Below, in pieces: positions 24,457 through 33,470 of a stretch of DNA of 64,000 nt (position 1 is the stretch's first letter; each line of letters opens with the position of its first letter). The stretch comes from Aliisedimentitalea scapharcae (lineage in GTDB: Bacteria > Pseudomonadota > Alphaproteobacteria > Rhodobacterales > Rhodobacteraceae): the NCBI RefSeq assembly GCF_045277565.1, contig NZ_CP123586.1, positions 1-64,000 of the forward strand, read 5' to 3'. The notes under the pieces are model-generated. The model was not told the origin of the DNA and ran no database searches. It was given only the letters and a program-made list of their open reading frames with translations. Position numbers and translations under genes: made by a program.

Positions 24457-25758
24457 ATGGCCGCAAACTTCCATAAGTTATTTCGCCACTGGGCATTTAT
24501 TCTGCTTGGGTTTATTTTCTTTTGTCTTGTGGCGGTTGTGACGCCTGCGTTGGCAACATCGGATCAATTGTCGGAAAGGGCTTCGGTCAAGGACGTCAGC
24601 GCCGAAGATCTGGAATTGTTCGTGGTGCCCATGACCGTCGAAAAATTGGCCGATCTGGCTGTGGTTTGGCAGAACCATGTCTCCAATAGCATCGAAGATT
24701 ACGTACTTTTGAATCTTGGGATCCAGTCGGCTTCTGATGAACAGGCCAGCGCTCTGCGCGAACAGGTTGCCGACAAGGTTGCCGCCAACGCATTGCGGGA
24801 ACAGAATTACCAGATTGTGCTGGATGCATGGACCCGCAAGGGCGGCAAACCCGAAGAGATTGCCGTCCATAAAAACTATTTGAAAGCGGTGGATACAGCC
24901 GCCCTTCAGGCCAGTGATCCGCGAACGATATTGTCGCTTGGCTGGGACTGGCTGACGTCCAGAGAAGGAGGCTTGGGTATTGTCGTCAAGGTCGTGTTCT
25001 TCGTCGTCGCCCTGATGGTTCTGTTGTTTGTCGCCCGTTTTGTTCAACGCTTGACGGAACGCGGTTTAAAGAAGATTCCGTCGATGTCTCGGCTGCTCAG
25101 AAACTTTGTGATGATGGTGGTCTATTGGGCCACGATCGCGATTGGTTTGATGGTGGCGCTGGGGATTGCCGGGGTCAATGTGACACCGTTGTTCGCGGTA
25201 TTTGGCGGGCTCAGCTTTATCTTGGGTTTTGCGTTGCAGGACACTTTGGGGAATTTGGCCAGCGGGTTGATGATCATGGTGTTGAAACCCTTTGACACAG
25301 GCGACTTCATCGAAGTTGGTGGTATCGGCGGAACGGTCGATACAATGACGGTCGTGTCGACGCAGATCAGAACTTTTGACAATCAGATCATTGTGGTTCC
25401 AAATTCAAAGATCTGGGGCGATGTCATAACCAATGTCAGCGCGGCAGAAACGCGACGGGTGGATCTGGTTTTCGGGATTGCATATACGGACAGCGCGGCT
25501 CACGCGATCAAGGTTCTGACGGCCATTGTTGCGGCCGACGAACGGTGTTTGAGTGAACCGGCTGCCGAAATTTTTGTCGGTGAATTGGGTGACAGTTCCG
25601 TGAACATCTTTTGCAGGCCCTGGGTGGCGACAGATGATTATTGGGGCGTGTATTGGGGGATCATGGCCAAGGCAAAAGAGCAATTTGACGCCGAAGGCAT
25701 TTCAATTCCGTTCCCGCAGCGCGATGTACATCTGATCACAACGCCCCAAGAGGCCTAG
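24457..25758 (+). CDS. MscS-family mechanosensitive channel
   Basis: A 433-residue small-conductance mechanosensitive channel. A signal-like N-terminal segment (about 14-34) is followed by a periplasmic helical region (about 40-155), then membrane helices at about 172-192, 210-232 and the pore helix TM3 (AVFGGLSFILGFALQDTLGN, about 245-264). The beta-domain comes next (PFDTGDFIEVGGIGGTV, RTFDNQIIVVPNSKI) and the cytoplasmic cage last. It releases solutes on hypo-osmotic shock. Start 24457 has GGGAG upstream. Convergent with the slcD-like gene. Confidence 0.9.
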   Translation: MAANFHKLFRHWAFILLGFIFFCLVAVVTPALATSDQLSERASVKDVSAEDLELFVVPMTVEKLADLAVVWQNHVSNSIEDYVLLNLGIQSASDEQASALREQVADKVAANALREQNYQIVLDAWTRKGGKPEEIAVHKNYLKAVDTAALQASDPRTILSLGWDWLTSREGGLGIVVKVVFFVVALMVLLFVARFVQRLTERGLKKIPSMSRLLRNFVMMVVYWATIAIGLMVALGIAGVNVTPLFAVFGGLSFILGFALQDTLGNLASGLMIMVLKPFDTGDFIEVGGIGGTVDTMTVVSTQIRTFDNQIIVVPNSKIWGDVITNVSAAETRRVDLVFGIAYTDSAAHAIKVLTAIVAADERCLSEPAAEIFVGELGDSSVNIFCRPWVATDDYWGVYWGIMAKAKEQFDAEGISIPFPQRDVHLITTPQEA

Positions 25759-25808
25759 CGGCAGGGACGAAAACCGGACGCAGCCGAAACAGACTAGCCG
25801 CTCGGCGT

Positions 25809-26954
25809 TCAAAAAACGGGCGGCTTGTTTGACCAGATCTGGGTGCTGGTCTTCAGATCTTCGATATTTGTCGCGCCAACTTGGGCCATCGTCAGGCTGA
25901 CATCCTGGCTTAGAATGTTCCAAACGGTCCGCAGCCCATCCATCCCTGCAGCGGCAATCGCAAACAGGAGAACCCGCCCCAGGAAGACAAAATCAGCGCC
26001 CATTGCATAGGCTTTGACAATATCTTCGCCGGAACGAATACCTGAATCATAAAACAATGGAAAATCCGGGCCTACGGCTGTGCGAATGGCGCGTAGGGCC
26101 AGAATAGCGGGCGGCGCGCTATCCAACTGGCGGTTGCCATGACTGGACACTTGAATCGCATCCGCGCCCGCATCCCGCAGACGCAAGGCGTCTTCTGGGT
26201 GCAAGACGCCCTTGACCACCAGTTTGCCAGGCCAGGCCGCGCGCAGTGTGTCGAAATAGCTCCAATCCGCGGCGGCACGGCTTTCGGTGCGATCAAAGAC
26301 ATAGTCCGTGCCGTCAAAGTTGGCCATCTTTGGACTGCCTTTGGCCAATGTCGTCAGTGACCAACGGGGATGCAGAGCAAAATCCACAAACTGGCGCGGA
26401 CCGATGCGAAACGGCATTTTGAACCCGTGGCGCAGTTCGCGTGGACGACGGCCGACTTCGGGGACGTCCAGAGTGAGGACCAGGGTGCCATATCCGGTCC
26501 GTTTGGCCCGGTCGACCAGCTTCAGCGTGCCGCTGCCATCGCCGCTGAAGTACAGCTGAAACCATGCCGTGCCCCCTGACGCTTTCAACAGCGTTTCCAT
26601 GTCTGTGGAGGCCACGGTTGACACGCCATGTGGAACGCGGGTTTCTCGTGCAATCTTTGCCAGCATCAAATCTGCACCGGGCGCGGCGAGATTGCACATC
26701 CCCATCGGACTGATGCCAAAGGGGCTGAGGCTCAGCCGGTCAAACAGGGTCACCGACAGATCACGGGTGCTGACATTGCGCAAAACCCGCGGCGTCATGC
26801 GGATGTCCTGAAGGGCGCGGCGGTTCAATTCGGCACCGTACTCTGTGCCCGCCGCCCCATCAATATAGTCGAACACCATCCAGGGCAGACGTTTGCGCGC
26901 CAGACAGCGCGCATCGGCACAGGAATGGATGCCGGTTCCAAATTGCATTGTCAC
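25809..26954 (-). CDS. slcD: FMN alpha-hydroxyacid dehydrogenase, probable sulfolactate dehydrogenase
   Basis: A 381-residue FMN-dependent alpha-hydroxyacid oxidase/dehydrogenase. PWMVFDYIDGAAGTE at the start, LTLDVPEVGRRPRELRHGF, the catalytic SSHGNRQLDSAPPA (His and Arg) at about 260-275, and the FMN phosphate segment DSGIRSGEDIVKAYAMGADF. Family members oxidise lactate, glycolate or mandelate. Placement directly after comDE in an hps operon makes oxidation of sulfolactate to sulfopyruvate the best reading, as for SlcD of Roseovarius. The start is GTG at 26954, four bases after the comE stop, or ATG two codons later. Last gene of the operon. Substrate is inferred from context. Confidence 0.75.
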   Translation of the reverse strand: MTMQFGTGIHSCADARCLARKRLPWMVFDYIDGAAGTEYGAELNRRALQDIRMTPRVLRNVSTRDLSVTLFDRLSLSPFGISPMGMCNLAAPGADLMLAKIARETRVPHGVSTVASTDMETLLKASGGTAWFQLYFSGDGSGTLKLVDRAKRTGYGTLVLTLDVPEVGRRPRELRHGFKMPFRIGPRQFVDFALHPRWSLTTLAKGSPKMANFDGTDYVFDRTESRAAADWSYFDTLRAAWPGKLVVKGVLHPEDALRLRDAGADAIQVSSHGNRQLDSAPPAILALRAIRTAVGPDFPLFYDSGIRSGEDIVKAYAMGADFVFLGRVLLFAIAAAGMDGLRTVWNILSQDVSLTMAQVGATNIEDLKTSTQIWSNKPPVF

Positions 26955-26957
26955 GGC

Positions 26958-27512
26958 CTATGCTAGGACGGATTTCATGAATCGATCACGAATGACGACC
27001 GGATCCATGGTGATCACGGACACCGGGATATTACCACTTTCACATTTGGCCACGATGATGGTCATCTGATCGCCGTCAATCGCATCCTGGAGCGCCTTGC
27101 CGGTCTCCTCGGCCTGAACCTCGACGACATTCTCGCACCCACAGGCCCGTGCCACGGCGGCCAGCGAAGTTTTTTGCCCGGCATAGGTCGGCTGGTCTCC
27201 GGTCGAGCCATAGCTGCCGTTGTCGATGATCAGAAGAATGAAATTGTCGGCCACATTGTTTGCAATGGTCGGCAAGGTTCCGAAATTGGTCAGAACCGAT
27301 CCATCCCCGTCAATCGAGATCACTTTTTTGTCCTGTGCCAGCGCCAAGCCAAAGCCAATTGAAGATGACAGACCCATTGTTCCCAGCATGTAAAAATTGC
27401 TCGGCTGGTCGTCGATCATATACAACTCCTGGCTGGGCAGACCGATGTTACAGACCACCAGTTGGTCCCGCAGGAGGGGTGCGATGTCTTTCAAAATATC
27501 AGAACGGATCAT
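26958..27512 (-). CDS. comE: Sulfopyruvate decarboxylase, beta (TPP-binding) subunit
   Basis: 184 residues covering only the C-terminal TPP-binding half of a thiamine decarboxylase. The opening is LVVCNIGLPSQELYMIDDQP, then GTMGLSSSIGFGLALAQ and the TPP motif IDGDGSVLTNFG with partner IDNGSYGSTGDQ at about 85-125. With ComD it forms the split enzyme that decarboxylates sulfopyruvate to sulfoacetaldehyde. The ATG at 27512 overlaps the comD stop by 4 bases. Split subunits of this size next to hps genes distinguish it from full-length decarboxylases. Confidence 0.88.
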   Translation of the reverse strand: MIRSDILKDIAPLLRDQLVVCNIGLPSQELYMIDDQPSNFYMLGTMGLSSSIGFGLALAQDKKVISIDGDGSVLTNFGTLPTIANNVADNFILLIIDNGSYGSTGDQPTYAGQKTSLAAVARACGCENVVEVQAEETGKALQDAIDGDQMTIIVAKCESGNIPVSVITMDPVVIRDRFMKSVLA

Positions 27513-28015
27513 TGGTCGCCGTAGCCTCCCCAGAAGTTGGCATCGGTCAGGATTGCGACCGGTTTGTTGCACATGAATGTGTATTTGAGGATCATGTCGA
27601 GCTCATCCGCGTCCGACTGTTTGTGGAAGTGATATGTGGGGATGTTCATCTGCGCTAACAGCGCCTTGGTATGAATAGCCATTTCCACCTGACAGGCGAC
27701 GGGTTCGCGCAATTCCCCCCGATAGGAGATCAACATGGGCAGGGGCATCCGATAGTATTGGATCAACGTAGCCAGCGTGTTGATAGTCACCCCAATTGCG
27801 GTGTTCTGCATGATGATCGCAGGGCGTTTCCCACCCATCCAGGCTCCGGCACACAGGCCCATGCCTTCGTCTTCTTTGTTGGACGGGATGTGCAGAACAC
27901 CGGGGCGTTGATCAATTTCATCGATGACACCGGCCAATTGTTTGCAAGGCACGGTGGTGACGAACTGGATGTCATTGGCAACCAGGTCATCAACGATCTT
28001 TGTGTTGATAGACAA
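27509..28015 (-). CDS. comD: Sulfopyruvate decarboxylase, alpha subunit
   Basis: 168 residues corresponding to the N-terminal (pyrimidine-binding) domain of a TPP decarboxylase: IQFVTTVPCKQLAGVIDEID, then HIPSNKEDEGMGLCAGAWMGGK, with the Glu expected to activate TPP at about residue 50. The frame is open to 28159 without a good ATG. AAGGAG lies 9 bases before TTG at 28015, which gives the usual subunit length, so I take TTG as the start. It is followed by comE with a 4-base overlap and preceded by uspA. Confidence 0.85.
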   Translation of the reverse strand: MSINTKIVDDLVANDIQFVTTVPCKQLAGVIDEIDQRPGVLHIPSNKEDEGMGLCAGAWMGGKRPAIIMQNTAIGVTINTLATLIQYYRMPLPMLISYRGELREPVACQVEMAIHTKALLAQMNIPTYHFHKQSDADELDMILKYTFMCNKPVAILTDANFWGGYGDQ

Positions 28016-28043
28016 AAAGGGAGCTCCTTTTGGGAATGAAGTT

Positions 28044-28448
28044 TCAGCGCAGGACAACGACCGCGCAATGGGCATGGCGGATGATCCGGGCGGCTGTTGT
28101 GCCCAGGAAATAGTCGCGTAAACCGGGTTTGTGGGATCCGACGACGATGGCGTCAGCACCGATCGTTGTGGCGTATTCGGTGATCGTACGGCTGGAATGG
28201 CCTTTAAGGATCACGGGCTTGACCTCCGGTGCATTGTCAAAACGTGCCCGAAGCGCAATCTTGGCGTCATCATACGCTTTTTGTACCAGCTCCTCGTCCA
28301 GATAGGCGCTGACCGATCCGCTGGGTGGTTCATAAACGTGCACGGCAATGATTTCGGCGGTGTCGCCGCCCAATCGCCGCGCGGTTTCCAACGCCTGTGC
28401 CGCAATGCCATGTTCAAGCGATAGGGCGAGAATAATCTTGTCATACAT
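28044..28448 (-). CDS. Universal stress protein (UspA) in the hps operon
   Basis: A 134-residue UspA-fold protein: KIILALSLEHGIAAQALETA at the start, and near the end the ATP-binding pattern GADAIVVGSHKPGLRDYFLG followed by TTAARIIRHAHCAVVVLR (G-x2-G-x9-G-S/T type). It sits between hpsP and comD. UspA proteins beside TRAP transporters can modulate uptake, as TeaD does for TeaABC in Halomonas. A second UspA gene lies in the taurine operon. Role here inferred. Confidence 0.85.
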   Translation of the reverse strand: MYDKIILALSLEHGIAAQALETARRLGGDTAEIIAVHVYEPPSGSVSAYLDEELVQKAYDDAKIALRARFDNAPEVKPVILKGHSSRTITEYATTIGADAIVVGSHKPGLRDYFLGTTAARIIRHAHCAVVVLR

Positions 28449-28451
28449 CGG

Positions 28452-29450
28452 TCAGGTCCTTTCCGGCGCGGTTTCGGGTTGCAGCAAGATCTTGGGGGCG
28501 GCAACGACCCCATTGCGTATGTCACGGAACGCATTGGCCCCGTCAGAAAGCGGGCGGAATTCAACCCAATCCAGCGGTCCCAGACGTCCGTCAAAGATCG
28601 CCTGCGCTGTCTGTGCAAAGTCATGGGCCGTGTAGGTGTAGGTACCGATGAACGTGATTTCCTGCAGCGTCAGGCGGCGGATATCGAGCCCCCCGGCGTC
28701 TTCGCCTAACCCGATGTGTCCGATCACTCCGCCAGGGCGCGCACAGGCCGAGGCCGAGGCCCGTGTTGCGGCATAGCCAACGCCGTCTATGACCAGATCA
28801 AACAATGTATGATCTGGTGGTTCGGGCACCGCATTCTGGGCGCAATGTTCAACCAGGTGGGCGCGTCGGGCCGGGTTTGGTTCAACAACTGTGACATCAC
28901 TCACCCCCTGTGCTTTCAGGCTGAGGGCTGCGCCCAGACCAATGGCACCGCCACCCAGAACCAATGCGGTGTCCCGCGTGCCGTTTAGAGCCTCCAGTGC
29001 GACGCGTACCGTATGCCACCCGCAGGCGATCGGTTCGGCCAACGCCGCCTGGGCCAGAGGAATGTCGTCCGGGACTGTGATCAGGTTGGTTTCGGGCATG
29101 GCGACCAGTTCGGCAAACCCGCCTTCGCGCGGGGGCATCGAGATGATCTGGCGTGTTGGGCACAGGTTGTCGCGTCCTTGGCGGCACGCCGGGCAGGTGC
29201 CACAGGTGACCAGAGGATTGATGGTGACGCGATGCCCATCACGCGGGCCACCTTCGATCACACCTGCGGCTTCGTGGCCCAGGATCAGCGGGGCAGGGCG
29301 GCGATCATCATGACCCAGATAGGCGTGCATGTCCGACCCGCAGATCCCGACCTGGGCAATGCGGATCAAATGTTCGCCTGTCCCGGCGACCGGGTCAGGC
29401 GCATCCACATAGTCCAGGGCCTCGGGCCCGATGTAAACCAATGCTTTCAT
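28452..29450 (-). CDS. hpsP: Zinc-type alcohol dehydrogenase, probable DHPS dehydrogenase HpsP
   Basis: A 332-residue medium-chain dehydrogenase. Catalytic zinc region GICGSDMHAYLGHD and GHEAAGVI at about 35-65, structural zinc cysteines CGTCPACRQGRDNLC at about 80-95, and cofactor motif VLGGGAIGLGAAL at about 160. In DHPS degraders, HpsO and HpsP interconvert the DHPS enantiomers through the ketone. Gene order after hpsN supports HpsP. The ATG at 29450 overlaps the SDR stop (ATGA). Exact substrate not shown by sequence. Confidence 0.75.
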   Translation of the reverse strand: MKALVYIGPEALDYVDAPDPVAGTGEHLIRIAQVGICGSDMHAYLGHDDRRPAPLILGHEAAGVIEGGPRDGHRVTINPLVTCGTCPACRQGRDNLCPTRQIISMPPREGGFAELVAMPETNLITVPDDIPLAQAALAEPIACGWHTVRVALEALNGTRDTALVLGGGAIGLGAALSLKAQGVSDVTVVEPNPARRAHLVEHCAQNAVPEPPDHTLFDLVIDGVGYAATRASASACARPGGVIGHIGLGEDAGGLDIRRLTLQEITFIGTYTYTAHDFAQTAQAIFDGRLGPLDWVEFRPLSDGANAFRDIRNGVVAAPKILLQPETAPERT

Positions 29451-30208
29451 TTGGCGGTATATCCTCCATCCACCATCAGGGTTTGACCGGTGACATAGGC
29501 GCTGGCGTCCGAGCACAGGAACAACAGCGGCCCATCCAGATCCTGGGGGGTGCCATTGCGCCCGATACAGGTCTGCGCCGCATTGCGGTTGGCGCGATTG
29601 GGGTCGTCAAACACCGCAGCGGTCAGTTCAGTGGGGAAAAAACCCGGGCCGATGGCATTGGCGGTGATCCCATGGGGAGACCATGCCTCGGCCATGGCGC
29701 GTGTCAGCTGGGCAATGCCGGCCTTGGTCGCGCCATAGGCGATGCCACCGGGAAAGGCGCGCGTGGTCTGTAGCGAGGCGAAATTGACGATCCTCCCCCA
29801 ACCTTTTGCCTTCATCGCGGGAACCAGATGCTGACTCAGGAAAAACGGTGCCGAAAGGTTCAGGTCCATTGTGCGGTCCCAGCCTTCTGGGGTGACATCA
29901 TCCGCCGCCTGCCGGGTATTGATACCGGCCGCGTGGATCACGATGTCCGGCGGGCCAAAGGGTTTGGCGACCTCTTGCGCCAGATCCCCCAATGCATTGC
30001 GGTCCGAGATGTCAAAAACCACAGCGTGGGCGTTGTCACCAATGGTCGCCTGCCAGTCCGACAGGGCAACGGCCCGGCGGGCAACGCCGACAACCTGGGC
30101 CCCGGCCTGTGCCAAGACGGTCGCCGCCCGTTGACCCAGACCAGAACTGGCCCCGGTGACACAGGCGACTTTGCCGCGCACAGAAAACAGATCGCGCGGC
30201 TCAACCAT
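29447..30208 (-). CDS. hpsO: Short-chain dehydrogenase, probable DHPS 2-dehydrogenase HpsO
   Basis: A 253-residue classical SDR with all active-site residues: TGASSGLGQ (18-26), NxG-equivalent HAAGIN, Ser in NFASLQTT, Tyr-x-x-x-Lys in AYGATKAGIA (about 160), and VTGQTLMVDGGY at the end. Located directly after hpsN, overlapping it by 8 bases, and before the zinc dehydrogenase, it fits HpsO. It would oxidise one DHPS enantiomer at C2. Substrate inferred from operon context. Confidence 0.78.
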   Translation of the reverse strand: MVEPRDLFSVRGKVACVTGASSGLGQRAATVLAQAGAQVVGVARRAVALSDWQATIGDNAHAVVFDISDRNALGDLAQEVAKPFGPPDIVIHAAGINTRQAADDVTPEGWDRTMDLNLSAPFFLSQHLVPAMKAKGWGRIVNFASLQTTRAFPGGIAYGATKAGIAQLTRAMAEAWSPHGITANAIGPGFFPTELTAAVFDDPNRANRNAAQTCIGRNGTPQDLDGPLLFLCSDASAYVTGQTLMVDGGYTAK

Positions 30209-31508
30209 TGGCGGTCAGATCAAAGGTTTCGTCGGGGAAGTATTTGGCCAGCCGCACATCGGCGGCGCGGGCGTGCCCTTCCATCCCTTCGAGACGGGAA
30301 ATGCGGGCGGTGGCCTCGGCCACGGGTTTAGAGCCCTCGCGGGTGGCGCGCTGCCAGGTGACGATCTTCATATATTTATGCACCGACAGCCCGCCGGTAT
30401 AGTTGGCGGCACCAGAGGTCGGCAGCACATGGTTGGTGCCCGCCGCCTTGTCTCCATATGACACAGTGGTTTCTTCGCCCAGAAACAGTGACCCGTAACA
30501 GGTCAGGCGGTTCAGCCACCAATCAAGATCTTCGGCCTGAACGGTCAGATGTTCGGGGGCATATTCGTCCGATGTCGCAGCCATTTCTTCACGGTCTGCA
30601 CAGACGATGACTTCGGCATAATCGCGCCAGGCAGCAAAGGCGTTGTCCCGGTTCACGTCAGGCAGATCATCAATCAACGCAGGAATACGCGCCATGACAT
30701 CCTGGGCCAATGCGCGATCATTCGTAACCAGCCAGACCGGGGAATTGTACCCGTGTTCCGCCTGACTGACGAGATCGGTCGCAACGATATGCGGATCAGC
30801 CGTGCTGTCAGCCAGGATCAGGCTGTCGGTGGGGCCCGCAATCATGTCGATACCGACACGGCCAAACAGAATGCGTTTGGCTTCGGCAACAAACTGGTTG
30901 CCGGGGCCAACCAGAATATTGGCTTTGGGCAGACCAAACAGACCAAAGGTCATCGCGGCGACGCCCTGGACCCCCCCCATGGCCATGATCTTGTCCGCGC
31001 CACTGATGTGGGCGGCATAGATGATCGCCGGGGCAACCCCAACATCTGGACGAGGCGGCGAACAAGCGGTGATGTGTTTGCACCCGGCCACCTTGGCGGT
31101 GGTGACGGTCATGATGGCGCTGGCCACGTGGCTATATCGTCCGCCGGGCGCGTAACAGCCTGCAGCATCCACCGGGATCGCCTTTTGACCAGCAGTCAGG
31201 CCTGGGACGACTTCGTATTCGACGTCCGCCACAGTCGACTTCTGCATCTGGGCAAAGCGTTTGACGTTGTCATGGGCAAACTGGATGTCTGTCTTCAACT
31301 TTTCCGGAACCAGGGCACAAGCGGCTTCGATCTCTTCGGGTGTCAGCAGTACGTTGCCGTCATAATTGTCGAACTTTGCCGCATATTCCAAGGCCGCGGC
31401 GTCCCCACCCGCTTCGATATCAGCCAGAATCTTGACCACAGTGTCATGCACATCCGAGGCATCGGATTTGGATGTCAGCGTAGCCTTCTTTAAGTATTCA
31501 CGAGCCAT
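30201..31508 (-). CDS. hpsN: Sulfopropanediol 3-dehydrogenase (HisD-like) HpsN
   Basis: A 435-residue histidinol-dehydrogenase-family enzyme. Visible motifs are PGNQFVAEAKRILFG, MIAGPTDSLILAD, SQAEHGYNSPVW, EYAPEHLTVQ and TNHVLPTSGAANYTGGLSVH, covering the zinc and catalytic His/Glu sites. A hisD homologue outside a histidine operon and between a TRAP transporter and two alcohol dehydrogenases is HpsN, which oxidises (R)-2,3-dihydroxypropane-1-sulfonate to sulfolactate in two NAD+ steps. It is 12 bases after hpsM. This is the key marker for DHPS catabolism, from the sulfoquinovose/algal sulfonate food web. Confidence 0.9.
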   Translation of the reverse strand: MAREYLKKATLTSKSDASDVHDTVVKILADIEAGGDAAALEYAAKFDNYDGNVLLTPEEIEAACALVPEKLKTDIQFAHDNVKRFAQMQKSTVADVEYEVVPGLTAGQKAIPVDAAGCYAPGGRYSHVASAIMTVTTAKVAGCKHITACSPPRPDVGVAPAIIYAAHISGADKIMAMGGVQGVAAMTFGLFGLPKANILVGPGNQFVAEAKRILFGRVGIDMIAGPTDSLILADSTADPHIVATDLVSQAEHGYNSPVWLVTNDRALAQDVMARIPALIDDLPDVNRDNAFAAWRDYAEVIVCADREEMAATSDEYAPEHLTVQAEDLDWWLNRLTCYGSLFLGEETTVSYGDKAAGTNHVLPTSGAANYTGGLSVHKYMKIVTWQRATREGSKPVAEATARISRLEGMEGHARAADVRLAKYFPDETFDLTANG

Positions 31509-31520
31509 TTTATTTTGGTC

Positions 31521-32849
31521 CTATTTGTAGATATCGGGGAGCAGGGAGGTCGAAATTGCAGGCACATAGGCGATCAGCAAAACAACCATCAACATGAAGA
31601 AAACAAAGGGTACGGCACGGGCGGCGATCTTGAGGATAGATTCACCGGTGATACCGGAGACAACAAACAGATTCAGCCCGAGCGGCGGGGTGATAAATCC
31701 AACACCCAGCGCGGTGATCATCATAATGCAGAACTGGATCTCGTTCATGCCGATGTTATCGGCCAGTGGCTTCAGGATCGGGGCCAGGATCACGATATTG
31801 GGCGTTGTTTCCATGACGCAACCGGCCGCGATCAGAATCCCGATCATCAACAGGATCAGCACATAAGGATCTTCGGTCAGGGATGTAACGGCGGTGACAA
31901 ACCCCTGGGGCACCCCCATGATAGCCAGCGCTTCGGCCAATGGTGCCGAAAAGGCGATGATGGGCAGGATGATCCCGTTCACTTTGGCCGAACTGATCAG
32001 CATTGCCGGGAAGTCGGCCAGCTTTAGCGTACCTAGAATGAAGCCCATGATGATAGTGACGACAACAGCAGTGGCACCGGCTTCGGTTGGTGTCAGACGA
32101 CCGGAAAAGATGCCGTAAAAGATGATGCCGGGGACGATGAAGGCATACCAATCCGACGCCAGCGCCCGTCGCAGGTTGGCAAACCATTCCCCAAACGTCA
32201 TGAGCCCGCCGCCCTCGTAGGCGTAGATCCGGTTCATCACGATATTGGTAATCAGAATGGAGACAAGTATGGCCAGACCGGGGATCAATGCGGCCAGAAA
32301 CAGCGTGGACGCAGAAATACCCAATACGAGACCAATGATGATATAGGCGATTGAAGGCGGGATCAGAATGCCGGTACAGGCCCCCGCGGCCACCAGGGCA
32401 CAGGCATAGGGGCGGGGGTATCCGCTTTCGACCAACCGGTCGATGGTCATCCGCCCAACAGCCGCAGCACCTGCCGCGTCCGAACCCGAGATCGCGGCAA
32501 ACATCCCGCAAACCAGAACTGTTGCCGAGCCAAACCCGCCCTTGGCCCAACAGGTCAGTGCTTCGGCCACATTCAGAAACTTGCGGCTGAGCCCGGTTCG
32601 CACCAACACGTCGCCGGTCAAAATGAACAGAGGCACCGCAGTCAGCGCAAAGGCATCAATCCCGGCAAACAGGCTCTCGCCCACCAGGCTGAGCGGCAGA
32701 TCGCCTGACATGATCAGCATCAGGATGGCCGCAGATCCGATTGAAGCCCAAACGGGCACCGCCATCGCAATGAGACCAACGAACAGGATTACCGGCAGAT
32801 AGAAGTCCCAGCCGAGTTCGACAGTCTGTTGAAGATTATTCCAAAGCAT
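31521..32849 (-). CDS. hpsM: TRAP transporter large permease (DHPS uptake)
   Basis: A 442-residue DctM-type subunit with about 12 hydrophobic segments, the AEALTCWAKGGFGSATVLVCG region, GGxGLGIxxP-like ACTGILIPPSIAYII and PTEAGATAVV. Together with the small permease it uses a sodium gradient to import the substrate handed over by the binding protein. ATG at 32849 with GAGGAA was preferred to a TTG at 32864. Between hpsL (11-base gap) and hpsN. Confidence 0.9.
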   Translation of the reverse strand: MLWNNLQQTVELGWDFYLPVILFVGLIAMAVPVWASIGSAAILMLIMSGDLPLSLVGESLFAGIDAFALTAVPLFILTGDVLVRTGLSRKFLNVAEALTCWAKGGFGSATVLVCGMFAAISGSDAAGAAAVGRMTIDRLVESGYPRPYACALVAAGACTGILIPPSIAYIIIGLVLGISASTLFLAALIPGLAILVSILITNIVMNRIYAYEGGGLMTFGEWFANLRRALASDWYAFIVPGIIFYGIFSGRLTPTEAGATAVVVTIIMGFILGTLKLADFPAMLISSAKVNGIILPIIAFSAPLAEALAIMGVPQGFVTAVTSLTEDPYVLILLMIGILIAAGCVMETTPNIVILAPILKPLADNIGMNEIQFCIMMITALGVGFITPPLGLNLFVVSGITGESILKIAARAVPFVFFMLMVVLLIAYVPAISTSLLPDIYK

Positions 32850-32860
32850 TGTGTGGTTCC

Positions 32861-33376
32861 TCAATCAAACAGCTTGTCGCCTTCGTAGACAGGGGTACCC
32901 TGACGAAGGGATCGGAAATCGCGCAAAAAGGATTGTCCGAGACGAAAAATCATCAGCGCAAACCCCAAGGGGACGGCGGCAAGAAACCAGACTTTGGAAA
33001 TGCGCAGGCCATCCGTCACAGATCCGAATTTCGCTGAAACCAAAACAGTTTCGAAAGACCAGTAGAGCGCGACCAGAGCGACGGCGAACATCACCAGATC
33101 ACCAAAGATGTAAACCAATGCTTTGGCTTTGGGTCCGAGATAGTGGAGTAGAACATCAATGCGGATATGTGCGCGTTCCTTGACGGCTGCTGCTGCGCCG
33201 ATCCATGCCAGATAGATAAAGGAATAGCGGACGATTTCCTCGCCCCAGATCGAAGAGTATGAAAACACCTCGCGGCGCAATACCTCGATGGCCATGGTGA
33301 TGACCAGCATCACATAGAATACCAGCAGCAACCAACGTTCGGCATTCCGGTCGATTTTTCGTAGGAAATTCATCAT
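32861..33376 (-). CDS. hpsL: TRAP transporter small permease (DHPS uptake)
   Basis: A 171-residue DctQ-type protein with four membrane segments (about 15-33, 50-70, 90-112, 130-150), including SSIWGEEIVRYSFIYLAWIG, a typical DctQ signature. It pairs with HpsM. Separated from the binding-protein gene by a gap carrying a strong hairpin. Confidence 0.88.
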   Translation of the reverse strand: MMNFLRKIDRNAERWLLLVFYVMLVITMAIEVLRREVFSYSSIWGEEIVRYSFIYLAWIGAAAAVKERAHIRIDVLLHYLGPKAKALVYIFGDLVMFAVALVALYWSFETVLVSAKFGSVTDGLRISKVWFLAAVPLGFALMIFRLGQSFLRDFRSLRQGTPVYEGDKLFD

Positions 33377-33438
33377 GCGCCCCGATGTTCAAGGATTAAG
33401 GGAACGGCGTCTTGCCGACCCGAAAACAAGCGAAAAGC

Positions 33439-33458
33439 GGGTGCCCCAAAGGGCACCC
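33439..33458 (-). other. Intercistronic hairpin between TRAP binding protein and permease genes
   Basis: GGGTGCCC (33439-33446) and GGGCACCC (33451-33458) make a perfect 8-bp stem with a 4-base loop, directly after the hpsK stop on the minus strand. A short T-containing stretch follows. It probably stabilises or partly terminates the transcript so that binding protein is made in excess over permease. Confidence 0.6.
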
Positions 33459-33470
33459 ATAGCGCGCGAT

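Noticed and set aside
30201..31508. Histidinol dehydrogenase for histidine synthesis
   Set aside because: No other his gene is present; neighbours are a TRAP transporter and sulfonate genes, so HpsN is the better reading.
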